DNA from: Dipteronia dyeriana | Taxonomy: Eukaryota > Streptophyta > Magnoliopsida > Sapindales > Sapindaceae | Direction of reading: 5' to 3' | DNA length: 64,000 nucleotides | Assembly: GCA_032871835.1 (NCBI GenBank) | Contig: CM065301.1 | Location: forward strand, 21,841,291 to 21,905,290 | Shown: positions 11,080-22,857 of the stretch, in pieces | Numbering within the stretch: the stretch's first letter is position 1 | Layout of the letters: every line of letters begins with the position of its first letter | Made by a program: the position numbers and the translations under genes | The notes under the pieces: model-generated | The model's input: the letters and a program-made list of their open reading frames with translations, nothing else | Told to the model about the DNA's origin: nothing | The model's database searches: none

Positions 11080-12801
11080 TTTTTTTTTTTAATATTCTCA
11101 TTTGAGTCCCTATATTTTTATGAATTATTTGTTTTTTGCTCACTTATTCATTTTTCATTAGATTGGTCATTATACTTTCAGAAACCACCCAGTTTGGTCC
11201 CTCTGACCAGAATTTTATCGGTCAACCGTTACTGAAAAAGCAAAATGACACTTTTACTTGTAACTTTAAAATCAGTATCAGTTATGGGGGTATTAACTTT
11301 AATATCCAAATTACATTACCTCATTTTTAAAATAGAAAATAAAAAACAAAAACCAAAAAACAAAAACCCCATCCTTTACAAACCCAAATCGACCATAACT
11401 CTTTTTTTTTTCTTGATAAAAATTAATCAACCATCACCAACCTAGAAAGATCAACTTTCACAAACACATCTTCACCAATCTTCAATTTTTATAAATCTAG
11501 ATTTTCCCCTCCAACATCCAACATCCAACATCCAACATCAATCAAAACAATATCTCTTCACAAACTAAAAAATTACAGTTTTTTATATTTCTCAATTACA
11601 TGAAAATTGTTTGGATGCCGAGAAAGAAACCGAAGATCAATTCTTGTAACGATATCAGTTATTAGAAAACTAAAATTGAAAACTGTTTGGCAGTAGAGAT
11701 TTTACAGGTCACTGTTTTCTATGTAGCCAAACAACAAAAAGAAAAGAAAACAAAGAAACCCTAATTAAATCAAACGAAATTTAAAAAAAAAAACCACAAC
11801 CCAGATTTTTCACCATCACAGCACAACAACCAGCTCCATCCAATTAAACCACAATCAATGATCATAATAATCATTTAGCACCATAACCACCCCCATCATC
11901 TGCTTCAAATCAAACTAAATGAGATTCCTCAACATTAGTCACGTACCCACCACCATCACTTCCAGATCCTTCGTTCACCCAACACCCATAACCGCCATCA
12001 GATTCTTCTTTCACCATCTTCAGATTGACAAAGCCTACACGCCATTGAACTGCATAGCTCATACGCTAACTTGACTCTATGCAATCATAAAGAATGAAGG
12101 CGGATCCACAAACAAAGTTGGTCACCATTCCGACACAGGATAGAAAGAAGGGAGAGATGGATTTTCTGGTGTGGTTTGATTCGCAAATAGATTTGAGAGG
12201 GATTCGAGAGGGGATTTTTGTGTAGTTTTGATTCGTAAAGAGGTTCGAGAGATTTGAGAGCTAGGGTTTGGTTCATGAGAGATTCGAGAGGGGGAGGGAT
12301 TTATCGAGCTAGGGTTTGGTTAAAGAGGGATGAGAGAGAGAGTTTGTAGAGAGAGATATACTTTGTTTGTGTTTCTGGGTTCATAAGAAGATGAAGAAGA
12401 GAAGTTTATTTTTAAGTTTGAATTTTTAATTTTTTTATTAGGTGGAGATTCAATCTGGATCTCCATCTAAAAAAAAACTCTTTATATTTATTTTATTTTT
12501 TTGCTTTTTTTATTTTTATTTTTTTTCATTAAAAAATTAATATTAGTTTATTGCTTTTTTATTTGGTATTACATAAATATTTATTTTTTTCATTGATTTT
12601 TGTGTTGACATATGGCATGTCTTTGTTTAAAGACAAAAATACCTTTGAAACCGTTAAAGTTGACTAACGTTTGACCAATAGAAGGATCAAACGGAATGAT
12701 TTTTGATAATATTGGACCAATCCAATGAAAAATGTACAAATAAGTAAAAGATAGATATTTCAAGAAAATATAGAGACTAAATGAATAATATCCCTTTTTT
12801 T
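11080..12801. mobile_element. Non-autonomous DNA element with long terminal inverted repeats
   Basis: The left arm ('catttgagtccctatatttt', 'ttcatttttcattagattgg', 'ggtcaaccgtta') is matched inversely by the right arm ('gactaacgtttgacc', 'ccaatccaatgaaaaatg', 'atatagagactaaatga'). Both flanks are T-runs, so a poly-T target duplication is possible but cannot be proved. The interior has four 'acatcca' repeats near 11510-11540 and GA-rich stretches but no intact gene. The frame at 12085-12276 has no recognisable content. Confidence 0.65.
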
Positions 12802-12811
12802 AAGTGAAAAC

Positions 12812-13071
12812 GAAGTAAGTTTATTAATTAATGGGCCATTTTAATCTTATCATGTTTATGTACTTCGCTCAACAACTTTAGTTTAAAGTTTCAATTAAAC
12901 GTAGAAACTGACAAGACAATGGAATCAAGTTGAGAATTCAAGAAGTAAGTTTATGAATTAATGTGCCATTTTAATCTTATCATGTTTATGTACTTCGCTC
13001 AACAACTTTATTTTAAAGTTTCAATTAAACGTAGAAACTGACAAGACAATGGAATCAAGTTGAGAATTCAT
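12812..13071. repeat. 130-bp tandem duplication
   Basis: The unit 12812-12941 is repeated directly at 12942-13071 with only a few mismatches visible (for example 'attaattaatgggcc' against 'atgaattaatgtgcc'). No coding capacity. Its high identity suggests a recent event. Confidence 0.95.
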
Positions 13072-13679
13072 GTGATGGATACTTTTATATATGTATCTTA
13101 TGGGGATCACATATTTAATTAAGAACGTTATTAGTACTCATCAAGTTGCTTCTAAAATTTTGACAAGTCCTCCCAATTTGCGTGTCAAAAAGGTCGAGTT
13201 GCATCTATCAAGATCAATAAGGCAGTATAGTTTGAGAGGGTGACTTTATAGCATCCCTAATAAGGTTCCTTACATTTATAATGTTGGGTGTACATTTTAT
13301 AATTGAGGAACCATATAAATAGTTACAATAATACTACTTTATTTAGATTTTGTGTCCAAATAACGTGACAACACTATAATTCATTTATTTAAATTGTATT
13401 ATATTTATATGATTTAAATGAATAAATTATAATTCGGGTTAAAAAAATGGCCCGTTAATAGGTTTTTTTTTTTTTTTAAATTAGAAAAGAATTTGGGTTA
13501 AAAAGAAAGAAAGTGTCTTTGAATACTTGAATTTGGAATATTGAATATTAAGGAGATAGACTCATCTTGACCATTCATTTTAATTGAGGGGTGGAAAATA
13601 ATAAATGGAGAGGAAGCCTTGTGTCCTTACATTTAGAGAGGCTTTGGCCGGAAAATAATTTGAGGAGGGAATTAGGGTG
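13072..13679. other. Intergenic DNA, no gene seen
   Basis: AT-rich flank of M2. It contains 'tagcatccctaataaggttcc', typical of MITE ends, but no partner was found. Confidence 0.4.
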
Positions 13680-13952
13680 GTGGAAATTGTGAAAAATGTC
13701 ACCTGTTTTTTGTTTTGTTGTGATGTTGTCACTGGTTTAATAACTTAAGTTTAAAATGCACCAATTATGATGGACTACCCAAATTGTCCTTAAATAATCA
13801 ATTATTAATTCTGTTTATACTTCCATCTACACTTTGAGAACGAAAAAGCAGTAACTTCTCTCTCTCTCTCTCCAAAAAAGTTGTCTGAAAAATCGATCTA
13901 CAACTCCTCTCTCTTCAAAAAATTTGTCTCCCTCCAGATTTTGCACAAGAAG

Positions 13953-14556
13953 GTAATATATATTTATGATCTTTGTTTTTTTTATCATGCATTTTTGAGT
14001 GGTGTAACAATGTTTCCATTTCTTATGATTTGTTGTCTCAGTCTTTGTATGAACATATATGAACATATAGTCTCTAGTTTATGTTCGAGACTTTTTTCGA
14101 AGACTCCGAGCTTTTTTGAATAGTATCTGAGCTTCCTGTTTAAGTGTCCGAGCTTTTTTTAGTAGACGCCGAGCATTTTTTTAAAAGAATCCGAGCTTTT
14201 TTTAATTGGTCAGAGCTTTTTTAAACTGGTCCGAACATTTTTATAGCACTTGCCAAGAAAGCTCCAACTCTTCCCCAAAAAGCTCGAGCACTTAGGTAAA
14301 AAAACTAGAACCCTAACAAAAAAACTCAGACCCTTACCAAAAAATCTAGAACCCTAACAAAAAAGCTCGAACCCTTACAAAAAAAGCTCGAACCCTTACC
14401 AAAAAAGCTCGTGCTATTTTGGCATGGGTTCGAGCTTTTCTTGGAGGGTCTCGAGCCTTTTTGGGAATGTTCTCGAGCATTTTTTGTTTGTTTGTAATGA
14501 TTTTTAATTGTAATTTTAATTTTCTTAATAATGGTTTGTGATGATGATTTTAATAG
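13953..14556 (+). other. Putative 5'-UTR intron of the M2 transposase gene, holding the left repeat array
   Basis: The donor follows 'ttgcacaagaag' (gtaata at 13953) and the acceptor 'ttaatag' ends at 14556, four bases before ATG 14561. The same leader sequence and splice pattern occur in M4 and M5. The intron carries TCGAG-core units (about 14080-14470): the first half reads 'ccgagctttttt', then polarity flips to 'aaaaaagctcga'. Splicing is inferred, not shown. Confidence 0.6.
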
Positions 14557-14560
14557 GAGA

Positions 14561-16290
14561 ATGAATCGGGTGAGAATAGTCATATCTTGCAACGGTCGTT
14601 AGGAACAGTTACTCGACGGAAGTTAGAGGTTTTTGGGTTTCGATAACCAAGGATTGTATGTGTCAAACAGTATGACTTACGAAGAATTGGTGTCGATTGT
14701 GCAAACCATTGTGAAGTATGATGCGAACAAATACAATGTTGATCTACAGTCTATGTCAATCGTTCCTGGGACCACATGTCGCACATTTATAAGAAACGTC
14801 GATTATGTTCAGTTTATGTTATGGGAAGAGGGTGATCACTCAAGTATGTGTTAGCCTAATTGAGAGGGAAACAAGAGATGTGATAGGTAATGATATCCCA
14901 CCTCATGAAAATTCCCAACAATTTCGATCGTTTAGCGGAAGCAACCAAGTGTACACAAATGAATGGTATCGAAGGTCGGGAAAATATGTGTGGTGTCTCA
15001 CCGGAAGTAGCCGACCATGCTGATATAGTCGGACCTCAATTCGACGATGTGTTTGGTTGCCAAATTGAGATGAATGATGGCAGTACAACAAGTAATACAA
15101 TGAGTTTTACAATGACATGAACAACAAGCAGAACACTGCACCGAATCTTGGGTCGAATCTTAGACCTATGGAACGTATGAAGAAAGATTTTAACTACTGT
15201 CATCTTCACTTATGTGTTGGAACAATAAAATCCTGGCACAATCACTGACTTACAGTGTGACGAAGATGGTAAATTTCTCTATTTTTTCATGTCGTTGGGT
15301 GCCTCACTTAGAGGATTCCGGAGATGTATGCGTCCAGTTATTGTAATTGATGGTACCCATTTGAATGGAAGATTTGGGGGTACAATGTTTGTTGCAACTG
15401 CATAAGATGGGAACGAACAGGTGTATCAAATTACTTTTGAGTATGACTACTCAGAAAACAACCTTTCATAGGAATGGTTTTTGGATTGCTTGAAGGGTGT
15501 CATTGGTCATATAGATGATCTGACTTTCATTTCCGATCTACATGCAAGCATTGAGATAGAGATTTCTAAAGTGTTCCCTCATGCCATCCATACCATATGT
15601 TGTTGGCATTTTTCTAAAAAAATTAAGACACAATGTCATAAAATAATGTTGTTGTCATAATGGACAAAACAGTTAGATCATACACTGAATTGAAATATAA
15701 CCGGCACATGAAAGAGTTACAAAACCTGTACCAAAATGCATTCGATTATGTCAATGATGTCGGTCCACACAAGTGGTTCTGTGTACACTATCCCGAACAA
15801 AAGTACAGGGTGATGACAACAAGTGTTGCGGAATGCATAAACTCTTGTCTAAAATTCACACGACAACTACCTATGTTGACACTGGCAGAGTTCATTAGGA
15901 AAATGCTACAGAGGTAGTTTCACGATCGCCATCGAGTTACACAGTCATCATCAGTTGACCGACACTGCCTATCTTGTGATCTTGAAACATGTTGAGAAGT
16001 GTGGTTATATGACCGTCAATCCAGTCGATTGAAACATATTCTCTGTCAAATAGTCCAGAAAGCAATGGACTGTTGACTTAGCTCGGAAGACCTGCACATG
16101 CAACAAATTCAAATGGACATGTTTCTATGTTCGCACGCACTCGCATCGGAAATATACATTACTAGCAAAAGATTATGCTTAATATTACTGAAACCTGAAT
16201 CTCATTGTTTTCATTGTTGCTGTAGGGAGCAAAACTTGGATTCCACAATTACTGTGTGCAGACTACTACAAGAGGGGTGTGATGGGATGA
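14561..16290 (+). pseudogene. MULE transposase pseudogene (M2)
   Basis: It would catalyse cut-and-paste transposition of the element. ATG 14561 opens the same N-terminal region as M5, but a TAG follows within about 14 codons. A continuous alignment to M5 then runs to about 15120, where several hundred bases covering the MuDR N-terminal domain are missing. The DDE core resumes at about 15240 with VIDGTHLN; the second acidic site reads ISDLHAS, with R of the usual SDRH changed to L, and in-frame stops interrupt the core. NVAECINS-like sequence (SVAECINS) is near 15825. The SWIM finger region near 16090 keeps CTCNKF but loses its later Cys/His by frameshift. The CCHC tail is deleted. Confidence 0.85.
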
Positions 16291-18138
16291 ACTAGTGTCT
16301 CTGAGGGAAGGGGGCGATGCGATCCAATTGTCGAGAGCGGTGTCTCATGGGTCTCTATAAGTAAGGGAAACTCTGGTAAACCCTCGATATGTTTCTCCTG
16401 ATCTCGTCCTGTAACTTCAGTCCAGGTTCCCTGCGTCTCAAGTCTGGTACCCAGGATATGAGGTCTGGTGTTAGGGTCTGTCCCCTCGTCCTGACTACAA
16501 CACTCATCTCTATCTCTAGGTTTTGAGTCTCGGTCATGGAACGGTGGATCATCCCTGTTTGGCCGTGAAGTTGAACCCTGCCATTCCCAGAGGAAGTCCA
16601 TCACCTCCTTATGTTGCCTATCATGTTCCTCATTACTCTTTCTGAGATCCTCCCATGAAGCAGCAACAAAATCTTCCACAACTTGGATTCTACGGTCCAA
16701 ACGGTCATGAAAGAAAATCGAAATTTTCAGTACCTAAACTTGTACAAGCATTTCAAATAAAATCGAACATAACAAGAAACTTGACGTACCTAGCGATCCC
16801 TTCTAACGTCTCCTCCTGAAAAGTCTCCAATAGTATATCTACGTATCCTAAATCGAACCCGCTTCTGCCTCCGCTGTCTGCCACCACCTAACTTTGGCTC
16901 TGAACCCTCCGATTGCATCTGTGGACTCCCACCAGCATACTCCGGCTATGAACCCTCTGTATCACTAGGTCCAACACTCATACACCCTTCGGAATCATGA
17001 TCCGGTACCAAAACTTTGACAGCCTCGCCAGCCGTATACAGACTGCCCCCTCATTTATGCCCGCATAATACCGTGCACCCCTCTCAGCTACTGTGGGCAC
17101 CAGTTTCATCCTTGTAAACATATGAAACTGTTGTTAGTCGGTTGTAATTGTAACAACGATAAACATTAACAAAGAAGATACTTACCCGTGCTGTGAATAT
17201 CTTCAACAACTTATCTCATCTCGGTTGTTTGTTTAACTTCCACTTTATAATACAGGGAGACATGTCGGTAGTCCTCCGGGTCTCGAACTAGATGCCAAGC
17301 TCTGGGATCACCTCGAAAGCAAATGTCTACATAAAAGATAAGTATGATAAGAATCCTTAAAATGTAGGACACAACAAAATAAATTAAATGTTGTAATTCA
17401 AAATTCTTACCAACAAGGCGTGAGATGGACCGTAAATGTTGTAGGTCTCCAGCATGTGTATGTCAGCACCCTTTGCTTTCTGGCATCTCTCAAACCGCTC
17501 ATGTCGCCCGTCAAGTGCATGCTTGAATGAACATATGAAATGCTTGTACACGTGGGCATCCTCCACCAGCAGAAACTGTCAAACCGGAATCTTCACTCTC
17601 TCGTCCAACCCCATCAGTATCCAGTTCAATATATAGATGAGGCAGAGCTTCACGCCATCGTACAGCTGCTGAAATTCACTAAGGTTCAGAATAACTCTCA
17701 GCTCCTTGAACGAAACCTCATCTACACCAGCGAAGTACCGATGATGTATGCCATTGTCCATGCTATCATACAGGGTCTTGTCCGTTATGACTCCGAACCG
17801 CAATTCGAATATCAGACAGAATTCTACATTTGAGAACCTCACCTTATGATTCCCTAACATGAACCGTATCTCATCTTTCGGGCATTATGATGCAGCTCCA
17901 GTAAAAGCAGCCGATGGATAACACCACCCGAAAACTTCATCTGCCGATGCATTGCCATGAAATACCAGAAACAGGACTCCATGAACCGACGACGATCTTC
18001 AACATCAAATTCTTCAGGGACTCGGTTAAGAGCGTCTTCTGTACTGCCAAGGGCGTCAAAATAGTCGTGGCAAGTGAGTTTGCCCTCATACCTCTCTGCC
18101 TCTGGCGTTTTAAGCAATTCCTTCAACTGATACCTCAT
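16266..18138 (-). pseudogene. DUF1985 gene remnant, Ulp1 domain deleted (M2)
   Basis: Minus-strand frames read, in order: an N-terminal block from ATG 18138 (LKTPEAERYEGKLT, FDALGSTEDALNRVPEEF, MKFSGGVIHRLLL); the DUF1985 core from about 17860 (MLGNHKVRFSNVEFCLI, LRFGVI, YDGVKLCLIYILNWILMG); a block near 17566-17384 (VYKHFICSFKHAL, YNIYGPSHALLV); and an acidic coiled-coil part near 16700-16560 (EDLRKSNEEHDRQHKEV). Frameshifts separate the blocks. The proline-rich and peptidase portions found in M4 and M5 are absent because of the deletion at about 16285. The leader intron acceptor is also lost: 'ttcaaATG' replaces 'tgcagATG'. Confidence 0.8.
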
Positions 18139-18164
18139 TTGAAATTTCACAGAAACAATACATA

Positions 18165-18660
18165 AGTACACTTTAAAAAAGCTCGAGCCTATGAAAAAAA
18201 GATCAGGCCTTTGAAAAAAAAGATCCGAGATATGAACAGTCTCGGACACAATATAAAAAGTCTCGGATATAGTATAAAAAAGCTCGAGCCTTTGCAAAAA
18301 AAAGACAAGCCTCTGAAAAAAAAGTTCGGACCTTTGATACAAAAGCTCGGAGCTATGAATAGTCTCAGACAAAGTATAAAAAGTTTCAGACATAATATAA
18401 AAAAGCTCGAGACTATAAAAAAAGCTTGGGTTTTAACCACCCTAAATTTTAAAAAACAAAAAGCTCGGGCAAGCAAAAAAAAAAAAGCTCGGGGACGTTT
18501 ACAAAAAAAGCTCACAGCTTTTTCAAAAAAGCTCGGATAAACTAAACCTATTTTTCAAAACAAAAAAAAACTTGATTTTCTTTTCAAAAAGCTCAGCCTA
18601 GCACACAAAAAGCTCGGATCTAATTCAAAAAATCTCAGAAACCTAGAAACTTATGTTCCT
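18165..18660. repeat. Right TCGAG repeat array of M2
   Basis: Some 25 imperfect units, mostly 'aaaaaagctcgg' or 'aaaaaagctcgagcc' on the plus strand. It lies immediately upstream (minus strand) of the DUF1985 gene start, the position of the 5'-UTR intron in M4 and M5. Long open frames on both strands here are repeat translations. Confidence 0.85.
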
Positions 18661-19087
18661 CAACAACTATTCAACCTCATTTCAAACGCTAACCTAACAT
18701 ACTTTCATTCTCAGATCTCCAATTCAACCATAATCTACAATTTAAATCAACAAAAAACAGATATAACATCCAATTCAACTTCCAAACAACAAAAACTATA
18801 ACAAAATCTAACTCAACTAGCCTCGATCGATTGTAAATATTCTCGTGAAGTCTCGAAATTCCATTGCTCTCCAACTTCAACTAACTTCACCATCAAAATC
18901 GTTGTTGGCGATTCACTTTCTGTCGATTAAACGCACTGTATTTTTTCTCTCTATTTGAAAACGACAACTCACTTTTGAGGGTATTTTGATCTGGTCACTT
19001 TAATCGGTGCCTTTAAACATAAAGTATTAATGTGGTGATATTTACACAACAGCCCCCTAAAATAGTATCATTAATTTTTTTAACCCA

Positions 19088-19330
19088 ATTAGGGAGGTTG
19101 TTAGAGTAAATTTCGGTCAAATCTCCCTATTAATAGTCAAAGATGTATTTTTTTTTTCCTTATTGGTGACGCCCTTATGTAAATATGCTGTTATCGAAAA
19201 AAAAATCATTTTTAAAGGTGAGATTCCATTGAAACTTCAAGACTTAAAGTTGAAGTTTCAAAGAATTTGGTCACATGACCCATATTGGAGATTGATATCT
19301 TTGGGCAGAGGTTTCTAGACTATACTTTTT
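19088..19330. other. Spacer between M2 and M3
   Basis: 243 bp of unannotated plant DNA beginning with the M2 target duplication. No gene or RNA seen. Confidence 0.5.
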
Positions 19331-20936
19331 CGGGCTCAAAAAATAAATAGCATTTTTTGGAGGTAGCATTTCAATACTGTCACTGCTTTAATAATTTATG
19401 TTTAAAATGCACCTATTATGGTGAACAGATAAAAATACCCTCAATAGTTGTTCCACATCATATTTCTTTAATTCATTTTACAATGATAGTTTTGAATTAA
19501 AGAGAGAAAATCTTGTTGAAACTCAGACAATCACTTGAACGACGACGGAGTGGCGCTAGGCAGACGCATTCGGGGGTCGAGCTCGAATATAATTACAAAA
19601 GGCTTAGAGCCTTTAGTAAAAGTCTCGAACCCAGTTAAAAAAAAGCTCGGGAACTTAGTAAAAAAGCTCGAACTCAGTAAAAAAAAGCTCGAGCAATTAG
19701 CAAAAAAGCTCGAGCTTTTTTTTAATTTGTTCGAGCTTTTTTACTAATTGTCCGAGCTTTTTTTTACTGGGTTCGAGCTTTTTTACTAAGTTCTCGGGTT
19801 TTTTTTTTTAACTTGACAAAAAGGCTCGAACACAGTAAAAAAAAAGCTCGGGAACTTAGCAAAAAAGCTCGAACCCATTAAAAACCTCGGACACTTGATA
19901 AAAAAGCTCGAACTCTTACCAAAAAAGCTCGAACTTTTTTTTAATGGGTTCGAGCTTTTTTGCAAAGTGCCTGAGCCTTTTTTTACTGGATTCGAGCTTT
20001 TTTACCAAGTGTCCGAGCTTTTTTTTAACTTGACAAAAAAACTCTAACCAAGTAAAAAAAAAAATCTCAGACATTTGGCAAAAAAACTCGAACCCATTAA
20101 AAAAAAGCTCAAACACTTGGTAAAAAAGCTTGAACCCATTAAAAAAAAAGTTCGAGCTTTTTTTGTAAGGGTTCGAGTTTTTTTGCCAAGTGCCCGAGCT
20201 TTTTTTTAACTTGGCAAAAAGGCTCGAACCAAGTAAAAAAAAGCTCGGGCACTTGGCAAAAAAACTCGAACATTTTAAAAAAAAGCTCACGCACTTGGTA
20301 AAAAAATTTGAACTCATTAAAAAAAAACTCAAGCTTTTTTGGTAATGGTTCGAGCTTTTTTGTCAAGTGTCCGAGTTTTTTTTTATTGGGTTCGATCTTT
20401 TTTACCAAGGGTTAAATTTTTTTTGGACCATATCAAAAAAGCTCGGAGACAAATCAAAAAAGCTCGGAAGAGTATAAAAAAATCTCGGAATCATATCAAA
20501 ATAGCTCGGACACTACTAAAAAAAGCTCGGAGTATTTAAAAAAAAGACTCGAACAGAATCTGGAGACTAAATGTTCATACATGTTCATACAAAGATTGAG
20601 ACAACATATCATAACTAATGGATACATTATTAAACCACACAGAAATATATGACAATATATAAATAAGGATTACAAATGTATGTTATTTTTTGTGCAGAAT
20701 CTGGAGAGAGACAAGTTTTTTGGAGAGAGAGATGAGTTGTAGATCGATTTTCAGACAACTATTTTAGAGAGATAGGGGAGTTATCGTTTTCAAAGTGTAG
20801 ATAGAAACACAATGAGAATAAAAAATAGATTATTAAAGGGTAATTTGGGTAGTTCACCATAATAGGTGTCTTTTAAATTTAAGTTATTAAAACGGTGACA
20901 TCATTAAAAAAAAATGACATATCTTACCATTTCCAC
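19331..20936. mobile_element. M3, non-autonomous Mutator-like element with expanded repeat array
   Basis: The left end cgggctcaaaaaataaat matches the right end of M5 read inversely, and the right end (...accatttccac) matches the transposase-side ends of M1 and M4. The 250 bp after the left end is nearly the same as in M1, including 'cgacggagtg' and 'gcagacgcattcgggg'. Unlike M1, M2, M4 and M5, no convincing 9-bp flanking duplication is visible, so the exact ends are less certain. The interior is about 1 kb of TCGAG repeats and contains no gene. Confidence 0.75.
19575..20555. repeat. TCGAG array of M3 with alternating polarity
   Basis: About 50 units, of which blocks read 'aaaaaagctcgaac' and others 'gttcgagctttttt', switching strand at least eight times. 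Adjacent blocks are therefore complementary and the transcript could fold into long hairpins. Open frames such as 19916-20332 minus encode only repeat-derived Lys/Leu/Phe/Ser peptides. Confidence 0.9.
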
Positions 20937-20945
20937 TTTTACTAA

Positions 20946-21244
20946 CATGCAAGAGAAGAAACAAATTTGGACATTAGGATCTTTCTTAAAAATTTAGACT
21001 TCTTCTTTTACCTCAGCGACAACCGGATTTCATCCCATATAAACAAAAAGGAACCAAAGCTCAAGTTTGGATTTACTTTCTTGAAGAAAACAAGTTCACT
21101 GAAAGGAAGATCTTTTTCTTGATGATTTTCTTTGAGACTCGTCCTCTCCATGTTTATCATGACTAACTTTCCATCTTTAATATATGACAGAGGTTCCATT
21201 CGGTGTAGGCGTAGTTGCAATGAATTTGGTCGATAGACATTCAT
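20946..21244 (+). pseudogene. Alpha: 3' fragment of the small acidic-protein gene family
   Basis: Around 21101-21155 the sequence 'agatctttttcttgatga' followed by 'actcgtcctctccatgttt' matches the last 25 or so codons of the delta copy (DLFLDDFYEARPLHVF in delta). Here the frame is broken by substitutions. Downstream 'atgacagaggttccattcgg' matches the gamma 3' part at 36834. The 5' part is missing on the M3 side. The minus-strand frame 21008-21244 is an antisense shadow. Function unknown. Confidence 0.6.
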
Positions 21245-21947
21245 GAGTTATATATAATGATGACTTTTGAACATTCTTGAGACTATTCTACTTTATTTTA
21301 TGATGATTTCTTTTTTCATGTCTAGAAATTTTGTTTAGTCTTGTTTATTTTCTTATAAAATAAATAATTCTAATTTATTTTAGACTTCTATCTTGAATTG
21401 TTTCTTGCATTAGTCTTAGCTAGCATGCTTGATATTGTATTAACATTTCAAGTGTTAAGTGTAAGATTTTTACAAGAACAATATTATATTTCCTGCCTAC
21501 AAACCAATTATACAGTACTCTGTAAAAATATTCATTAGATCAATTACATAGAAGCTTTATGTGTTTCAAGAAGTATAGTAACTTGATTCAGCTTAATTAG
21601 AGAGTCATTCTTAGGTAATGAAAACGTCTTGAAATGGAGATATAATAGAGAAATATTGATTGAGAACTTAAAATCTTGATCATAATTTTGGAATTTTGAA
21701 TGATATTGATCATGCCATATATACACTATCGGCCTATGAAGACTTCCAAAGCTTGGATTAACATTTCTTGCATAGGTTTGATTAGAAAATATAAACTAAA
21801 TACAAGCTCATGCATTCGAATCGTCCCCACCACATGTAGTACATCAAAAAAAAATAAAAAAAAATGGACGGCTGAAAACGAAATAGACAAGTCCATTTAG
21901 TAGTAAATTAAGAAACCATCTCCTATTACAAGAAGTAAAACCTAAAC
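21245..21947 (+). repeat. 3' flank of alpha, duplicated in gamma; uninterrupted at the M4 site
   Basis: The segment aligns with 36905-37158 plus 45173-45430. For example 'gcctacaaaccaattat' and 'attcattagatcaattac' occur in both. At about 21428 it reads 'cttgatattgtattaaca' without interruption, where the gamma copy is interrupted by M4. From 21905 on, 'agaaaccatctcctattaca' recurs at 54755 before delta. Confidence 0.75.
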
Positions 21948-22580
21948 TGTAAATAATATTATATATAAACAAAACGAATTCGGATTACTGTTTACCATCG
22001 AAAATTCGAATTCTAGCGGAAGCAGGGATCGAACACCTGGAACTGAATCACCGGTCGGAAGACGATCACATCATCGGAAAGTCCCCTCTGATCACAATGC
22101 ATGTTACCCACACTTTGATTATAGATGAGAGAAAATTCTACAGATTTTCTCCACATCTCTCTTGTGTTTTTATTCTCTGTATTTTTGTGTTCTCTGTTGA
22201 ACACATGCACACAAGCATTATTTCATGCAATACTCTCTTGCACACACATATGCCTTTGCATTGCACAACACACACACAAGCTTTGCATTTTATAGACAAT
22301 GTTTTCCCATACACATATATAATGCTTAGACACAGCCACACACACATTCACGTTATTATGTGTGTCTTGTTATGTGTGTCTTAATCATTCTCTAACACTG
22401 ATGTATATATAGCATAAAACTGCTCATTGGGCTTGTGTTTGGGCTTTGCATATATGTCATAGGCATGGGCTTGAGCTTGGGTTTGGATTACATGGATTTT
22501 GGGCTCTCCATGTATTACTTGTGTTCTTGGCTCACTTGGGTTTATAATGGGTCTCTAACCCATACCCAAATATACTAACA
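21948..22580 (-). repeat. 3' LTR of Copia-1
   Basis: 633 bp. On the minus strand it begins TGTTAGTATATTTGGG and ends ATTATTTACA. Its inner neighbour on the minus strand is the polypurine tract. It matches the LTR at 29692-30322 over its whole length. Confidence 0.92.
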
Positions 22581-22594
22581 TCTCCCACTCGCAT
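22581..22594 (-). other. Polypurine tract of Copia-1
   Basis: The minus-strand sequence 'gcgagtgggaga' directly abuts the LTR start TGTTAG, the usual Copia arrangement for plus-strand priming. Confidence 0.7.
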
Positions 22595-22785
22595 AAGTGG
22601 GGCCAATATAGTTAAGTCACCACAAGCCCATCATAGGTGCAACCTTATTACAACATTTGTCACTCCCCAAATGGCATAAGATGTGATATATACAGAGGAG
22701 CCTTTAAAACATTTTAAACACAAGTATTATCATCATTATCAAAAGTGTTCATATGGGTAAATGCATCGTGTGACCTATGAACAAT

Positions 22786-22786
<1 letters not shown>

Positions 22787-22854
<68 letters not shown>
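22787..22854. repeat. (AT)n microsatellite
   Basis: A 68-bp AT dinucleotide tract inside Copia-1. The open frame through it is an artefact. Confidence 0.98.

Positions 22855-22857
<3 letters not shown>

Larger units (their letters stand above)
13680..19087 (+). mobile_element. M2, Mutator-like element with decayed transposase and DUF1985 gene
   Basis: The left end starts gtggaaattg and the right end finishes ttaaccca, both aligning with the ends of M4 and M5. Flanking nonamers 13671-13679 (attagggtg) and 19088-19096 (attagggag) agree at 8 of 9, as expected for Mutator. The interior has a plus-strand transposase remnant (14561-16290) converging on a minus-strand DUF1985 gene remnant (16266-18138). 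A deletion at about 16285 has removed the 3' ends of both genes, including the whole Ulp1 domain, which explains why it is 5.4 kb against 8-9 kb for its relatives. Confidence 0.9.

Noticed and set aside
17854..18515. Minus-strand frames rich in Phe/Leu/Ser upstream of the M2 DUF1985 gene
   Set aside because: They extend the real N-terminal exon into the repeat array. The start at 18138 fits M4 and M5; the upstream part is repeat translation.
19916..20539. Frames of 66-138 residues across M3
   Set aside because: Repeat-derived peptides on both strands; no conserved protein.
13953..20555. Regularly spaced short repeats that might suggest a CRISPR array
   Set aside because: The units are degenerate, spacers are not unique, and the setting is a plant nuclear transposon.
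19322..20945. 9-bp target duplication for M3
   Set aside because: atacttttt (left) and ttttactaa (right) do not match; small shifts of the ends give at best 7 of 9, so none is claimed.
22097..22384. Frame conserved at 22097-22384 and 29869-30126
   Set aside because: Conserved only because both are copies of the Copia-1 LTR; the content is a CA-rich tract.
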